Source of the DNA: Chitinophaga pinensis | GTDB taxonomy: Bacteria; Bacteroidota; Bacteroidia; NS11-12g; UBA9320 | Assembly: GCA_945878925.1 (NCBI GenBank) | Contig: CAMDXE010000008.1 | Span: 1-38,507, forward strand | Direction of reading: 5' to 3' | DNA: 38,507 nt | In this document: positions 24,891 through 32,976 of the stretch, piece by piece | Numbering within the stretch: position 1 is the stretch's first letter | How the letters are laid out: every line of letters begins with the position of its first letter | Position numbers and translations under genes: made by a program | Notes under the pieces: model-generated | Told to the model about the DNA's origin: nothing | The model's input: the letters and a program-made list of their open reading frames with translations, nothing else | Databases searched by the model: none

Positions 24891-26036
24891 ATGAAAACTC
24901 TAAAAAACAATTTCAAATCACTAACTCTCCTGGCCTTATTGATAGGCACATCCTTAAACGCGATGTCGCAAGGAGACGACAAAGCAAGCGCAGCTGTATT
25001 AAGTGTCGAAAGCAAAGGATTAATTAACAACTCCGAATCGGTTAGCTACATGGTTCGCCTCGAGCTCGAAAAAGCCAACGTCTACACAATTATGGATAAA
25101 TATGATATGGCCGAATTGGTAAAGAAAAATTCAATTGATTTGACTACTTGTTATGGCAAAAGCTGTGTAATTGCCGCCGGCAAAGCATTTGGCGTTCAAA
25201 AAATGATTGGCGGTAATATTGAACGATTTGGCGAAAAAATTGTCATTACCCTCAAGGTATTTGATGTTAAAACGGAATTGGTCGAAAAACAGAACACCAC
25301 CGAATATCAAAACCTTCAACCCGAATTGCAACGCATGATAGCCATCTCTGTACAAAAATTAATAGGCAAAACGCCCGATCAAAATATTGTAGACCTTTTG
25401 GTGAATTATGATGGCCCAATTGCAAGCCCACAAACACAAATTAAATTGAGCGGCCCACGCATGGGTGCTTCCATGACGTTTGGCGATGCCGCTAAGGTAT
25501 TGGGTGAAGCCAAAAGAAATGGTGGTTTTAATATGTATCCTGTGAATTTTCAAATCGGTTGGCAGTTTGAAAAACAATATATTAGTGCCGGCAATTTTCA
25601 AGCCCTTGTCGAATTTATTCCGACGATAGGTGGTTTAGAATCGGGTAGTTTTATACCATCCACCACGTTTTTAAATGGATTTAGAATGGGAAAAGCAGGG
25701 TGGGAAATAGCCTTTGGCCCGAATTTAAAAATTGTTAAAAAAGCGGATGGATTTTTTGACGAAGGCAATGCCTTAAATGAAGGCGTAGGCAAATGGTATT
25801 TAGAAGACAGTTGGGACGCAAGCAAGCTTGGCAAAAATCCCAATACAATCGAAAACAGATTGGATAGCCGTGGCGAAGCTCAGCTGTCTACCAGTTTATT
25901 TATTGGCATAGGCCGCACATTTAAATCTGGATATCTTAATATCCCTGTAAATTTATATGTTTTGCCACGTAAAGAAGGCTCAATCGCAGGCTTTTCGTTC
26001 GGATTTAATATCTATAAAAAACCAAAATCTTTTTAA
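24891..26036 (+). CDS. Secreted protein with CsgG/TolB-like N-terminal domain
   Basis: A 381-residue exported protein from ATG 24891; the track's start 8 codons up lacks an ATG. Signal peptide ~1-28 (MKTLKNNFKSLTLLALLIG...AMSQ). Residues ~35-165 look like the fold shared by CsgG N-terminal-like and TolB N-terminal proteins: YTIMDKYDMAELVKKN, a paired Cys (CYGKSC), GKAFGVQKMIGGNIERFGEKIVITLKVFDV. These domains often form periplasmic or outer-membrane oligomers. The C-terminal ~180 residues end in strand-rich, alternating sequence (GSIAGFSFGFNIYKK), as for an outer-membrane barrel or beta-sandwich. Function unknown; surface complex assembly is inference only. Confidence 0.6.
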   Translation: MKTLKNNFKSLTLLALLIGTSLNAMSQGDDKASAAVLSVESKGLINNSESVSYMVRLELEKANVYTIMDKYDMAELVKKNSIDLTTCYGKSCVIAAGKAFGVQKMIGGNIERFGEKIVITLKVFDVKTELVEKQNTTEYQNLQPELQRMIAISVQKLIGKTPDQNIVDLLVNYDGPIASPQTQIKLSGPRMGASMTFGDAAKVLGEAKRNGGFNMYPVNFQIGWQFEKQYISAGNFQALVEFIPTIGGLESGSFIPSTTFLNGFRMGKAGWEIAFGPNLKIVKKADGFFDEGNALNEGVGKWYLEDSWDASKLGKNPNTIENRLDSRGEAQLSTSLFIGIGRTFKSGYLNIPVNLYVLPRKEGSIAGFSFGFNIYKKPKSF

Positions 26037-26056
26037 TGAGTAGTTAGTTTTAGGTT

Positions 26057-26374
26057 ATGCGCCCGCCAATCCTCTTAGTTTTGTTGTTTCTATTTATCCT
26101 TGAGAGTGGATTTACTAGAGATGGACCGAACCTTTCAAAAAAAGAGGATTTAAAGGCGCTAAGCTATGGAGTAATTATTGAAAAAGATAAAACCCGAATA
26201 ACCAAAATTACATTAGTAGAGGTTAATGATGTGGCTGTTATGTATATTAAAAATGAAAGTATGCACGATATTGCCATCGACCAAATTATACGAATAGAAT
26301 TTGAGAATACGAAATGGGGACCACTTCACATCCTATTTCAAAATGAAAAACCCTCCATAAAATTTGTGGATTAA
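26057..26374 (+). CDS. Small secreted protein, unknown function
   Basis: A 105-residue protein with signal peptide MRPPILLVLLFLFILESGFT (~1-20) followed by a compact domain predicted from alternating hydrophobics (KITLVEVNDVAVMYIKN, IDQIIRIEFEN). It begins 20 bases after the CsgG-like gene and ends 80 bases before the preferred start of the CDP-alcohol phosphatidyltransferase, so it may be co-transcribed with both. I recognise no family. Confidence 0.6.
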   Translation: MRPPILLVLLFLFILESGFTRDGPNLSKKEDLKALSYGVIIEKDKTRITKITLVEVNDVAVMYIKNESMHDIAIDQIIRIEFENTKWGPLHILFQNEKPSIKFVD

Positions 26375-26453
26375 TCTGATCAAACCCATAAAGGATAAAA
26401 TTATTTTTGGAGCCCTTCCTTCCAATATAATTCTATCCTTTATTTGTAGAATA

Positions 26454-27059
26454 ATGTCAGTAAAAACAAATTCATCCGAAAAATTTTGGAATGTTCCAAA
26501 TTGCTTGTCTTTATATCGACTATGTAGCTTTCCACTCCTGGTCTATTTTATCCTTTCAAATCAGGAATCGCTGTTCATTGGGTTTTTATTAGCCAACTTA
26601 ATAACCGACATATTGGATGGAATTCTTGCCAGAGTGCTTAAACAATGCACCAAAATTGGAGCTCAGCTTGATTCGATAGCCGATATAGGCAGTTATATTT
26701 TAGCCGTTTGGGGTATTTATGTATTTAGATGGGAAGGATTTGCTCAAAATCCATGGCCATTTTTTTGCTTTATAACGCTTTACGTACTTGCCCATTTATA
26801 TGTTTTAGTGAAATTTAAAAAAATAGTGGGCTTGCACATGTATTCGTTTAAGATTTTAGGCTATATACAAGGAACCTTCATAGGAATTACGTTCTTGTTT
26901 CAATTTTATCCCTCTTTCTACCTCTTTGCTATGTTTGCCGGAATAGCTGTTTGTATCGAAGAAATGGTGGTTATTTATGTATTGCCTTACCCTATGCAAA
27001 ATGTGAAGGGATTATACTGGGTTATTAAAAATTTAAAACAAACCAAACACCATGTTTAA
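26454..27059 (+). CDS. CDP-alcohol phosphatidyltransferase
   Basis: A 201-residue integral membrane enzyme that joins CDP-activated lipid and an alcohol. The full active-site signature is present: DG-IL-AR-x8-G-x3-D-x3-D (DGILARVLKQCTKIGAQLDSIAD), and the protein has about six hydrophobic segments. I choose the ATG at 26454 because the family usually begins with a short NVPNCLSLYRL-type helix just before the active site; the track's TTG start would overlap the upstream gene. The alcohol (glycerol phosphate, serine or inositol phosphate) cannot be told. Its end overlaps the CdsA-like gene by 8 bases. Confidence 0.88.
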   Translation: MSVKTNSSEKFWNVPNCLSLYRLCSFPLLVYFILSNQESLFIGFLLANLITDILDGILARVLKQCTKIGAQLDSIADIGSYILAVWGIYVFRWEGFAQNPWPFFCFITLYVLAHLYVLVKFKKIVGLHMYSFKILGYIQGTFIGITFLFQFYPSFYLFAMFAGIAVCIEEMVVIYVLPYPMQNVKGLYWVIKNLKQTKHHV

Positions 27060-27786
27060 ATTTCTGCTTCTGGCTCTATTTATTGTTGTTGGAGGAATCG
27101 GCAATTATGCCGCTACCAAAAAAATGCCAAGCTTAAAGCAACACCAATATTGGATTAAATTTTTCGTTTATATCCTCTGGGTTACAGGAGTAATTACATG
27201 CACCCTACATTGGGCTTGGTTTTATACGGGCATGGCCATTGCTGTATGTTTTATTGGGCTCATCGAAATTCTAAGGTTTAATAAGCTAGCATCCATCAAA
27301 GATTACGCCATTGTTCTTGTATATAGTACCATAGCAAGTGGATTTGTTTTATTTTGTTTTTGGGCACAATCTACCCTATCCGAAATGTTAATTGTAACCT
27401 TTATCCTCGTTTGTATCTGTGATGGGTTTAGCCAAATTACAGGGCAATTATTTGGCAAAATAAAGGTCTTAAAACGCATTAGCCCAACCAAAACCTTAGA
27501 AGGATTTTTGGGAGGTATAAGCATCATGTTTTTTTCTGCATGGTTTATTATGCATGACCCTATGAATATTCAAATTCAAAACAATTGGGCAACCATTGCC
27601 ATCGTAGTAGCTATTGGAGCGCCCATAGGCGACGTTTTGAGCTCAAGCCTAAAACGCTATTTCAACATCAAAGATTTTGGAAGCTATTTTCCAGGACAAG
27701 GCGGCGTGCTCGATCGCTACGATAGTCATATATTTACAGGCGCATTATTTTATATCCTTCACCTTCTTAAAAATTATTATGCCTGA
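27052..27786 (+). CDS. CdsA-like phosphatidate cytidylyltransferase
   Basis: A 244-residue multi-pass membrane protein with the CTP-transferase signature near the C-terminus: SSLKRYFNIKDFGSYFPGQGGVLDRYDS, matching S-x-x-K-R-x4-K-D...G-G-x-x-D-R-x-D except that the His of the usual HGG is Gln. Membrane segments cover most of the rest. CdsA makes CDP-diacylglycerol from CTP and phosphatidic acid. The shorter length (E. coli CdsA is ~285) and the changed residue suggest a specialised paralog or substrate. It overlaps its neighbours on both sides by 8 bases, so the three genes are tightly coupled. Confidence 0.82.
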   Translation: MFKFLLLALFIVVGGIGNYAATKKMPSLKQHQYWIKFFVYILWVTGVITCTLHWAWFYTGMAIAVCFIGLIEILRFNKLASIKDYAIVLVYSTIASGFVLFCFWAQSTLSEMLIVTFILVCICDGFSQITGQLFGKIKVLKRISPTKTLEGFLGGISIMFFSAWFIMHDPMNIQIQNNWATIAIVVAIGAPIGDVLSSSLKRYFNIKDFGSYFPGQGGVLDRYDSHIFTGALFYILHLLKNYYA

Positions 27787-28465
27787 ATTTTTGCATTTTT
27801 TATGGATATCGGCCTTAGGGCTTGGCCTTTTTGCCATGGCCGAATGGCTGTATCATGTTAAGAAAATTCATGTTGAAATAACCCGAAAAATTGTCCATAT
27901 GGGTTCGGGGTTGCTCGTTTTATTGTTCCCCATATTTTTTTCCATACAATGGTATGTCTTGCTTATTTGCGGATCTTTTCAACTCATTTTGGTATTAAGT
28001 ATGAATTATGGATACCTTAAAAGTATCAATGCCGTGAAACGAAAAACCTATGGAAGCATTGTATATCCTATGGTGGTTTATTTGGTTTATTTAGCATGGT
28101 ATTACTCAGGTAGCCGGCAACATGGCGCTATTCAATCCTATGTTTATTTTTACTTGCCCATTTTAATAATGGCCTTTTGCGATCCTATAGCTGCCTTAGC
28201 AGGGCGACATTATCCCCTACTAAAATTTAAATCGTTAAATAAAAGCCTTGGAGGAACTTTGGCATTTTGGGCTTTGGCATTTTTACTATCCTGCGCCTTT
28301 TTGCTCTATTCTCAATTATTCAGTTCGAAAGACATTACCTGGGTAGCCATATTTATAGCCACTGTGGCAAGCTTAACCGAACTTTTTAGCCGCAAAGGCT
28401 TAGACAATCTTTTTATACCCATTGTGGTACTTATCTCAATGTATTTAATCGAACATTTTTTTTAA
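27779..28465 (+). CDS. Dolichol/phytol kinase-like CTP-dependent membrane kinase
   Basis: A 228-residue membrane protein from ATG 27779; the track's longer start overlaps CdsA by over 100 bases. It has ~7 hydrophobic segments and the polyprenol kinase/phytol kinase pattern: EITRKIVHMGSG near the N-terminus, DPIAALAGRHYPLLKFKSLNKSLGGTLAFW, and ELFSRKGLDNLFIPI near the end. Sec59/VTE5-type enzymes phosphorylate polyisoprenols with CTP. Alternatively it may be a second phosphatidate cytidylyltransferase-like protein, since the folds are related. Its gene overlaps CdsA by 8 bases. The kinase call is family-based. Confidence 0.72.
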   Translation: MPEFLHFLWISALGLGLFAMAEWLYHVKKIHVEITRKIVHMGSGLLVLLFPIFFSIQWYVLLICGSFQLILVLSMNYGYLKSINAVKRKTYGSIVYPMVVYLVYLAWYYSGSRQHGAIQSYVYFYLPILIMAFCDPIAALAGRHYPLLKFKSLNKSLGGTLAFWALAFLLSCAFLLYSQLFSSKDITWVAIFIATVASLTELFSRKGLDNLFIPIVVLISMYLIEHFF

Positions 28466-28495
28466 AACCTTTTTCATGGTTTCAATCGAAGTCCT

Positions 28496-28503
28496 TAAAT
28501 TTG
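28496..28503 (+). promoter_or_regulatory. -7 box for the ABC transporter genes
   Basis: TAAATTTG, an exact TAnnTTTG match, 21 bases before the ATG of the ABC ATPase gene. It suggests the transporter genes have their own promoter rather than continuing the lipid-enzyme operon. Confidence 0.45.
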
Positions 28504-28524
28504 TAAGGCACAAACATCCTCAAG

Positions 28525-29379
28525 ATGAATCATGCTATTGAAATTAAAGATCTAACCAAAAAATACGGTCAGATTCTTGCCTTAAAATCCATTACCCTCA
28601 ATGTTCCTGTGGGTACAATTTATGGATTAATAGGCCCAAATGGTGCCGGAAAAACAACCCTAATTAAGGCTTTGGTCGGTGCTGTGAAACCAAGCTCTGG
28701 CCATTTAAATGTTTTGGGCATGAATCCCATAAACGACAAGTGGGCCTTGCGGCAAAAAATTGGCTATATGCCCCAATCGGCTGCCCTCTACGAAGATTTA
28801 AGCGCCAAACAAAATATTTTGTTTTTTGGCAAAGCCCAAAAAATTGAAAATTTAAATCAAAAAACCGATGAGGTATTGCAATTTGTAGAACTAACGGATC
28901 GCGCCAATGATTTGGTTCGAAATTTTTCGGGAGGAATGAAAAAAAGAGTTTCCTTATGTTGTGCGCTTATCCATAGTCCCGAAATTTTGTTTTTAGACGA
29001 ACCTACCGCGGCTATTGATCCACACTTAAAACTGCAATCTTGGAACCTCTTTCGAAAATTGGCCAATTCGGGCGTTACCTTGTTTATAAGCACGCATTTG
29101 ATGGACGAGGCCATGCATTGCGATAAAGTTACCATTTTGATGAACGGCGAAATAATAGCTGTAGATACCCCTCAAAAAATAATAGAAAGCGGCAAAACTG
29201 TTTTAACTATTAAAGATAATGGAGTCATAACAACACGTACCATAGCATCAACTCCCGAAGGACTTGCCAACGAATTGCTAAAATTGGGGCTCCGTGCGTC
29301 GATAACTGAAATTTCGGCCACCCCCGACACCATCGAAAACATAGTTTTAAATATTATTAAAAAAAATCAGATCCATTGA
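28525..29379 (+). CDS. ABC-2 type transporter ATP-binding protein
   Basis: A 284-residue ABC ATPase of the CcmA/NatA-like exporter kind. Walker A is GPNGAGKTT (about 37-45), Q-loop YMPQS, signature NFSGGMKKRVSL, Walker B EILFLDEPTAAIDP, H-loop ISTHLMDEA. The ~80-residue C-terminal tail is typical of drug/lipid exporters. It should energise the permease encoded directly after it; the two genes overlap by 4 bases. Substrate unknown; the lipid enzymes just upstream make lipid or polyisoprenoid export possible but not shown. Confidence 0.92.
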   Translation: MNHAIEIKDLTKKYGQILALKSITLNVPVGTIYGLIGPNGAGKTTLIKALVGAVKPSSGHLNVLGMNPINDKWALRQKIGYMPQSAALYEDLSAKQNILFFGKAQKIENLNQKTDEVLQFVELTDRANDLVRNFSGGMKKRVSLCCALIHSPEILFLDEPTAAIDPHLKLQSWNLFRKLANSGVTLFISTHLMDEAMHCDKVTILMNGEIIAVDTPQKIIESGKTVLTIKDNGVITTRTIASTPEGLANELLKLGLRASITEISATPDTIENIVLNIIKKNQIH

Positions 29380-30110
29380 AAACGTTCATCGTAGCCAATA
29401 GAGTTTTAAAGCAATTAAAAGGAGATAAGCGTTTGCTAATACTCTCCATTGTTGCTCCGCTTATTATTATCTATTTTTTAAAATTGCTGTTTGATGCCTT
29501 TCCACCCAATGTGCCCATCACCAATTTTACCATTCCAATTGGGGCTTTGGTGGTTCATTTTTTAAGCTTTTTATTGTGTGCCATCCTACTTGTTCAGGAA
29601 CGCACCAAGGGAACTCTCGAAAGAATGCTTATAGGAGGATATAAGCGCAGCAGCATCATAGGTGGATACACACTTGGATATTTGGGATTGGCAACCATTC
29701 AGGCAGCCGTTGTGCTTATTGAATCGGTATGGCTTTTCGATTTAGATTACAGTTACAATGTTTTAATTCTTCTATTTTTTGTTATTTGGCTTCTTGCCGT
29801 TGTATCGGTTATGTTGGGTATTTTTATATCCACTTTTGCTCGCCACGAAGGCCATGTTTTTCCTTTTATTCCATTGCTCATTCTCCCCTCTATTTTTTTA
29901 TCGGGTTTATTAATTAATACCGACGAATTGCCACAGTGGGCTGCTTTTGTCGGCAAATGTCTCCCCTTGCATTATGCCGTTAATATTATTCATGAAATAA
30001 TAAAACCTGTATTTTTAATCTCCGAAACATATTTTGATTTTGCCATGTTGGGGGCCTACGTTTTCTTATTATGGCTTTGCGCATCCCTTAGTTTAAAAGA
30101 AACGGAATAA
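29376..30110 (+). CDS. ABC-2 type transporter permease
   Basis: A 244-residue permease of the ABC-2 family with about six membrane segments. Its TTG start lies in TTGA with the ATPase stop. The first helix (LLILSIVAPLIIIYFLKLL) is followed by a short outer loop and VVHFLSFLLCAILLVQERTKGTLERMLIGGYKRSS, the cytoplasmic coupling region with the ERTKGTLE motif characteristic of ABC-2 permeases. It works as a dimer with the ATPase. Confidence 0.88.
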   Translation: MKTFIVANRVLKQLKGDKRLLILSIVAPLIIIYFLKLLFDAFPPNVPITNFTIPIGALVVHFLSFLLCAILLVQERTKGTLERMLIGGYKRSSIIGGYTLGYLGLATIQAAVVLIESVWLFDLDYSYNVLILLFFVIWLLAVVSVMLGIFISTFARHEGHVFPFIPLLILPSIFLSGLLINTDELPQWAAFVGKCLPLHYAVNIIHEIIKPVFLISETYFDFAMLGAYVFLLWLCASLSLKETE

Positions 30111-30183
30111 GTTTCTTGTGAATAATGGTATTATTCGAATAACTATTCATGCACTTCTAACGTCTAAAGTAAAACATAAGCCT

Positions 30184-30191
30184 TAAATTTG
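30184..30191 (+). promoter_or_regulatory. -7 box for the small secreted gene
   Basis: TAAATTTG, an exact TAnnTTTG match, 14 bases before the ATG at 30206. Confidence 0.4.
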
Positions 30192-30205
30192 TAACCCAAA
30201 AAAGA

Positions 30206-30610
30206 ATGAGATTTTATTCCGTATTCCTACTAGTCATCCTAGGCCTAAATTCAAATGCCCAAATCACCGAATACAATCCTAGCATAGGCTGGAATTATGT
30301 AAAAAGTCAAGAATTGGTGATGGTTGATGGCTTATGGTACAACACCGAATTTGCAGCCGAAATTGGGTTTGATTATATTTTTATTATGAACCATAAACTC
30401 GATTCGGCTATGGCATCTATTCAAGTTTTCAACTTGCAAGACGAATATATAAGTATCAAAAATAGAGACACTTCCAATAAGATTTTAGATTTAACCTTTG
30501 ATGTTAAAGATTCGGGAGTGTACCGCGTTTTCTTTGGCATTAACGATAAAAAAGGAAGCGTCGACAACCACGATGTTCAATTTATGCTCGTTCGTCGCAA
30601 AAAAGTATGA
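30206..30610 (+). CDS. Small secreted protein, unknown function
   Basis: A 134-residue protein with signal peptide MRFYSVFLLVILGLNSNAQ (~1-19). The mature part reads as a small beta-sandwich: repeated strand blocks (FDYIFIMNHKL, MASIQVFNLQDEYISI, VYRVFFGINDK, VQFMLVRRKK). It is convergent with ComA, ending 9 bases from that gene's stop. No family is recognised; a secreted adhesion or binding role would be guesswork. Confidence 0.6.
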   Translation: MRFYSVFLLVILGLNSNAQITEYNPSIGWNYVKSQELVMVDGLWYNTEFAAEIGFDYIFIMNHKLDSAMASIQVFNLQDEYISIKNRDTSNKILDLTFDVKDSGVYRVFFGINDKKGSVDNHDVQFMLVRRKKV

Positions 30611-30619
30611 TGCTTTTTT

Positions 30620-31375
30620 TTATAGAAAAAAGTTAAAACTATCGCCCCTTAATCCTAGCCTTAAAGTTTCAAGAGGAATAACTTCATTTGGCGCTATGTT
30701 TCCTAAATTTACATTAGGTCCATACAACTTTATAAACCACACTTGCTGACTTTTTTGAGGAGCCTCCCACAAAATAGTTTCCTGAGGAATTTTGGTTAAA
30801 ATCTCTTCTACCAATCCTGATCGAACTTCGCCGGTACCTCTAAATATACCAACATTTCCGCTTTCGCGTGCTTCGGCAATTACTTTCCAAGCCCCCGCTT
30901 CAATTTCAGCTTGCATCATGGCTATCCATTTATATGGTGGAATAATTTTTTCGGCATCTTTCGAACCTACTTCCGACAAAACGGTGACGTATTTTGATAG
31001 GTATTGAATGTATTTGCATTTTTCCTCTTCAGGTATTTCAATGGAGCCATCGCTAACCTCACAATGCGAGAGCTTATATTTTTCGAGTAGCCTAACATAA
31101 TCTTCTAGCTGATTGCGCACTAGAAAAGCTTCAAATAATGTGCCTCCAAAATACACTGGAATATTTGCCGCCTGATACAATTTTATTTTTTCGGATAAAT
31201 TTGGTGTTATATATGCGGTTCCAAATCCCAATTTTAACAAATCGGTATATTCGCCGGCCACCGAAATAAAATCTTCAGTTTCTCGCAAGCTCAAGCCCTT
31301 GTCCATAACCATTGTCATTCCGGTTTGGCGCGGCTTAAGCGCTCTCTCAGGTAATTTACTTAATTCAAAATTCAT
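30620..31375 (-). CDS. comA: Phosphosulfolactate synthase (ComA family)
   Basis: A 251-residue TIM-barrel enzyme of the ComA family, which adds sulfite to phosphoenolpyruvate to give phosphosulfolactate, the first step of coenzyme M or sulfolactate biosynthesis. Motifs seen: RQTGMTMVMDKGL at the front, DLLKLGFGTAY, IPVYFGGTLFEAF, HCEVSDGSIEIPEEE, LSEVGSKDAEKI, and MQAEIEAGAWKVIAEARES. Length fits. No comB, comC or sulfonate exporter is nearby. In Bacteroidota the product could feed sulfonates such as those in sulfonolipids; that link is inference. Gene symbol by family only. Confidence 0.85.
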   Translation of the reverse strand: MNFELSKLPERALKPRQTGMTMVMDKGLSLRETEDFISVAGEYTDLLKLGFGTAYITPNLSEKIKLYQAANIPVYFGGTLFEAFLVRNQLEDYVRLLEKYKLSHCEVSDGSIEIPEEEKCKYIQYLSKYVTVLSEVGSKDAEKIIPPYKWIAMMQAEIEAGAWKVIAEARESGNVGIFRGTGEVRSGLVEEILTKIPQETILWEAPQKSQQVWFIKLYGPNVNLGNIAPNEVIPLETLRLGLRGDSFNFFL

Positions 31376-31452
31376 GGATGTATACGTTTCTTAATTGATA
31401 GTCATAATTGATTGATCCCCCTCATTGCAAAATAAGATTTTAAACCTAAACC

Positions 31453-32868
31453 CTAATTTTTATTTGGGTGATGCAAATCTATTAATTCGTTGACAAATTT
31501 TGATGTTTCAAAACCTGGGGCGTGTAAAAAAAATAATTGCCTTTGCGAATAGTCCTGAATAAGGGCTTTTTGGAGTTGGACACCCCCTTTTTTAACATCG
31601 CCAATACAAAAATAATAGGAGGCCAAACGATACACTATTTGACAATTGTCGGCATGAAATGGGTAAAGATCTTCTAACATTTGAATGGCTTTTTGATGAT
31701 TCCCCCCTTCCATTTGGGTATGCGACCAATCGAGCCATGCCTCAAGCATGCTTGGATTTAAGCCAATTATTTTTTCATATAAACTTTCGGCCTCGTCAAT
31801 TAAATCCAAATGATAATAAATATCGGCCAATTCTATCATATACTCGGTATTCTCAGGCTCTTCTCTTAATGCGCGTTTTACATAAAACAATGCATCGTGA
31901 TAACGCTCTTGTTCTTTAAACGTCATGCCTATGCCTAACCAGGCTTCGGCCAATTCCTGATCTTCCTTTACGGCTAATTTATAAAACGATCGCGCTTTGG
32001 CTGTATTTCCCAACTCTTCATAACAATTGGCCATATTGCAATAGGCCATGCCTTCGGGACCATCAATTTCAATAACTTTTTGATAACATTCCAAAGCGTC
32101 TTCAAACCGATCGAGCTCCATATAACAATTTCCTTTTGTAAACCAGGCTGTGGAGTTGTTTTCGTCGGTAATTACAGCGTAATCCAAGGCCCAAAGCGAT
32201 TTCTTAAAATCGAGCTTGCGCATGCTTGCCAATCCCAAGTTGAACCATGCCACCGACGAGTAGGGCTGACTTTCGATATAGTTTTCAAAAAATTTAATGC
32301 AATCGTTGTCCAAATCGAGCAACTCATAACAAAAAGCTATTTCGTATAGAATGTGTTCATTTTCGATTCCTCCAGCTACTATGCGTTTCAACCAATCGAT
32401 GGCGTCCTTATTGTTGCCCAAACTTTGTAAAGAAAAGGCAATGTTCAAATAAATTTCGGAAGGATTTTCGGCCATTGGCAAGGCAGTTTTATAATTTTCG
32501 ATGGCGCCGGCATAATCTTCCAATTGATCTAGAATTTCGCCTTTTATTAAATAAAGTTCTGAGTTCGATGGCTCAAATAATAGCGCTGTATTAATGGTAT
32601 CTAACGAATCCTTTAGCTTGCCAAGCATAATCAAAACCTGCGCTTTTCGGAGGTAAAAAAAGGTTTCGAAAGGGTAAAGCTTATTCGCTATTTCGATAGC
32701 TTTAAGTGCTTTAGATGGCTGATTTTCGGTAAAATAATACTCAACTATTTCTTCGAGTTCCTCGTCGTTCATGTAATTAACGTTATCGGCCTCAAGCATT
32801 TTTTCGAATTTTTCGGCCAATTGCCTTGCTTCATCGCCGTTTCCTGAGTAATCATCGTCCAACATCAT
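31453..32868 (-). CDS. Tetratricopeptide repeat (TPR) protein
   Basis: A 471-residue soluble protein of about twelve TPR units from residue ~45 to the end, e.g. AWFNLGLASMRKLDFKKSLWALDYAV, AWFTKGNCYMELDRFEDALECYQKVIEID, AYCNMANCYEELGNTAKARSFYKLAV. No signal peptide or membrane helix, so it is cytoplasmic; the acidic first 40 residues are a flexible lead. TPR solenoids act as binding platforms, partner unknown. It is divergent from the M1 metallopeptidase gene; facing -7 boxes sit in the 108-base gap. Confidence 0.88.
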   Translation of the reverse strand: MMLDDDYSGNGDEARQLAEKFEKMLEADNVNYMNDEELEEIVEYYFTENQPSKALKAIEIANKLYPFETFFYLRKAQVLIMLGKLKDSLDTINTALLFEPSNSELYLIKGEILDQLEDYAGAIENYKTALPMAENPSEIYLNIAFSLQSLGNNKDAIDWLKRIVAGGIENEHILYEIAFCYELLDLDNDCIKFFENYIESQPYSSVAWFNLGLASMRKLDFKKSLWALDYAVITDENNSTAWFTKGNCYMELDRFEDALECYQKVIEIDGPEGMAYCNMANCYEELGNTAKARSFYKLAVKEDQELAEAWLGIGMTFKEQERYHDALFYVKRALREEPENTEYMIELADIYYHLDLIDEAESLYEKIIGLNPSMLEAWLDWSHTQMEGGNHQKAIQMLEDLYPFHADNCQIVYRLASYYFCIGDVKKGGVQLQKALIQDYSQRQLFFLHAPGFETSKFVNELIDLHHPNKN

Positions 32869-32891
32869 TTGCTCTGATTTTAAAGTTACTA

Positions 32892-32899
32892 CAAATTTA
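32892..32899 (-). promoter_or_regulatory. -7 box for the TPR gene
   Basis: The minus strand reads TAAATTTG, an exact TAnnTTTG match, 24 bases before the TPR gene start. Confidence 0.5.
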
Positions 32900-32931
32900 A
32901 CATTAATGCTTTACATTGAACGATGTGTTTG

Positions 32932-32939
32932 TAAATTTG
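32932..32939 (+). promoter_or_regulatory. -7 box for the M1 peptidase gene
   Basis: TAAATTTG, an exact match, 37 bases before the ATG. It faces the minus-strand box at 32892-32899, only 32 bases away, so the two promoters must share or compete for the region. Confidence 0.5.
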
Positions 32940-32976
32940 ACTCCTAATTTATTAACGACTATTCAGATAAACCGAC

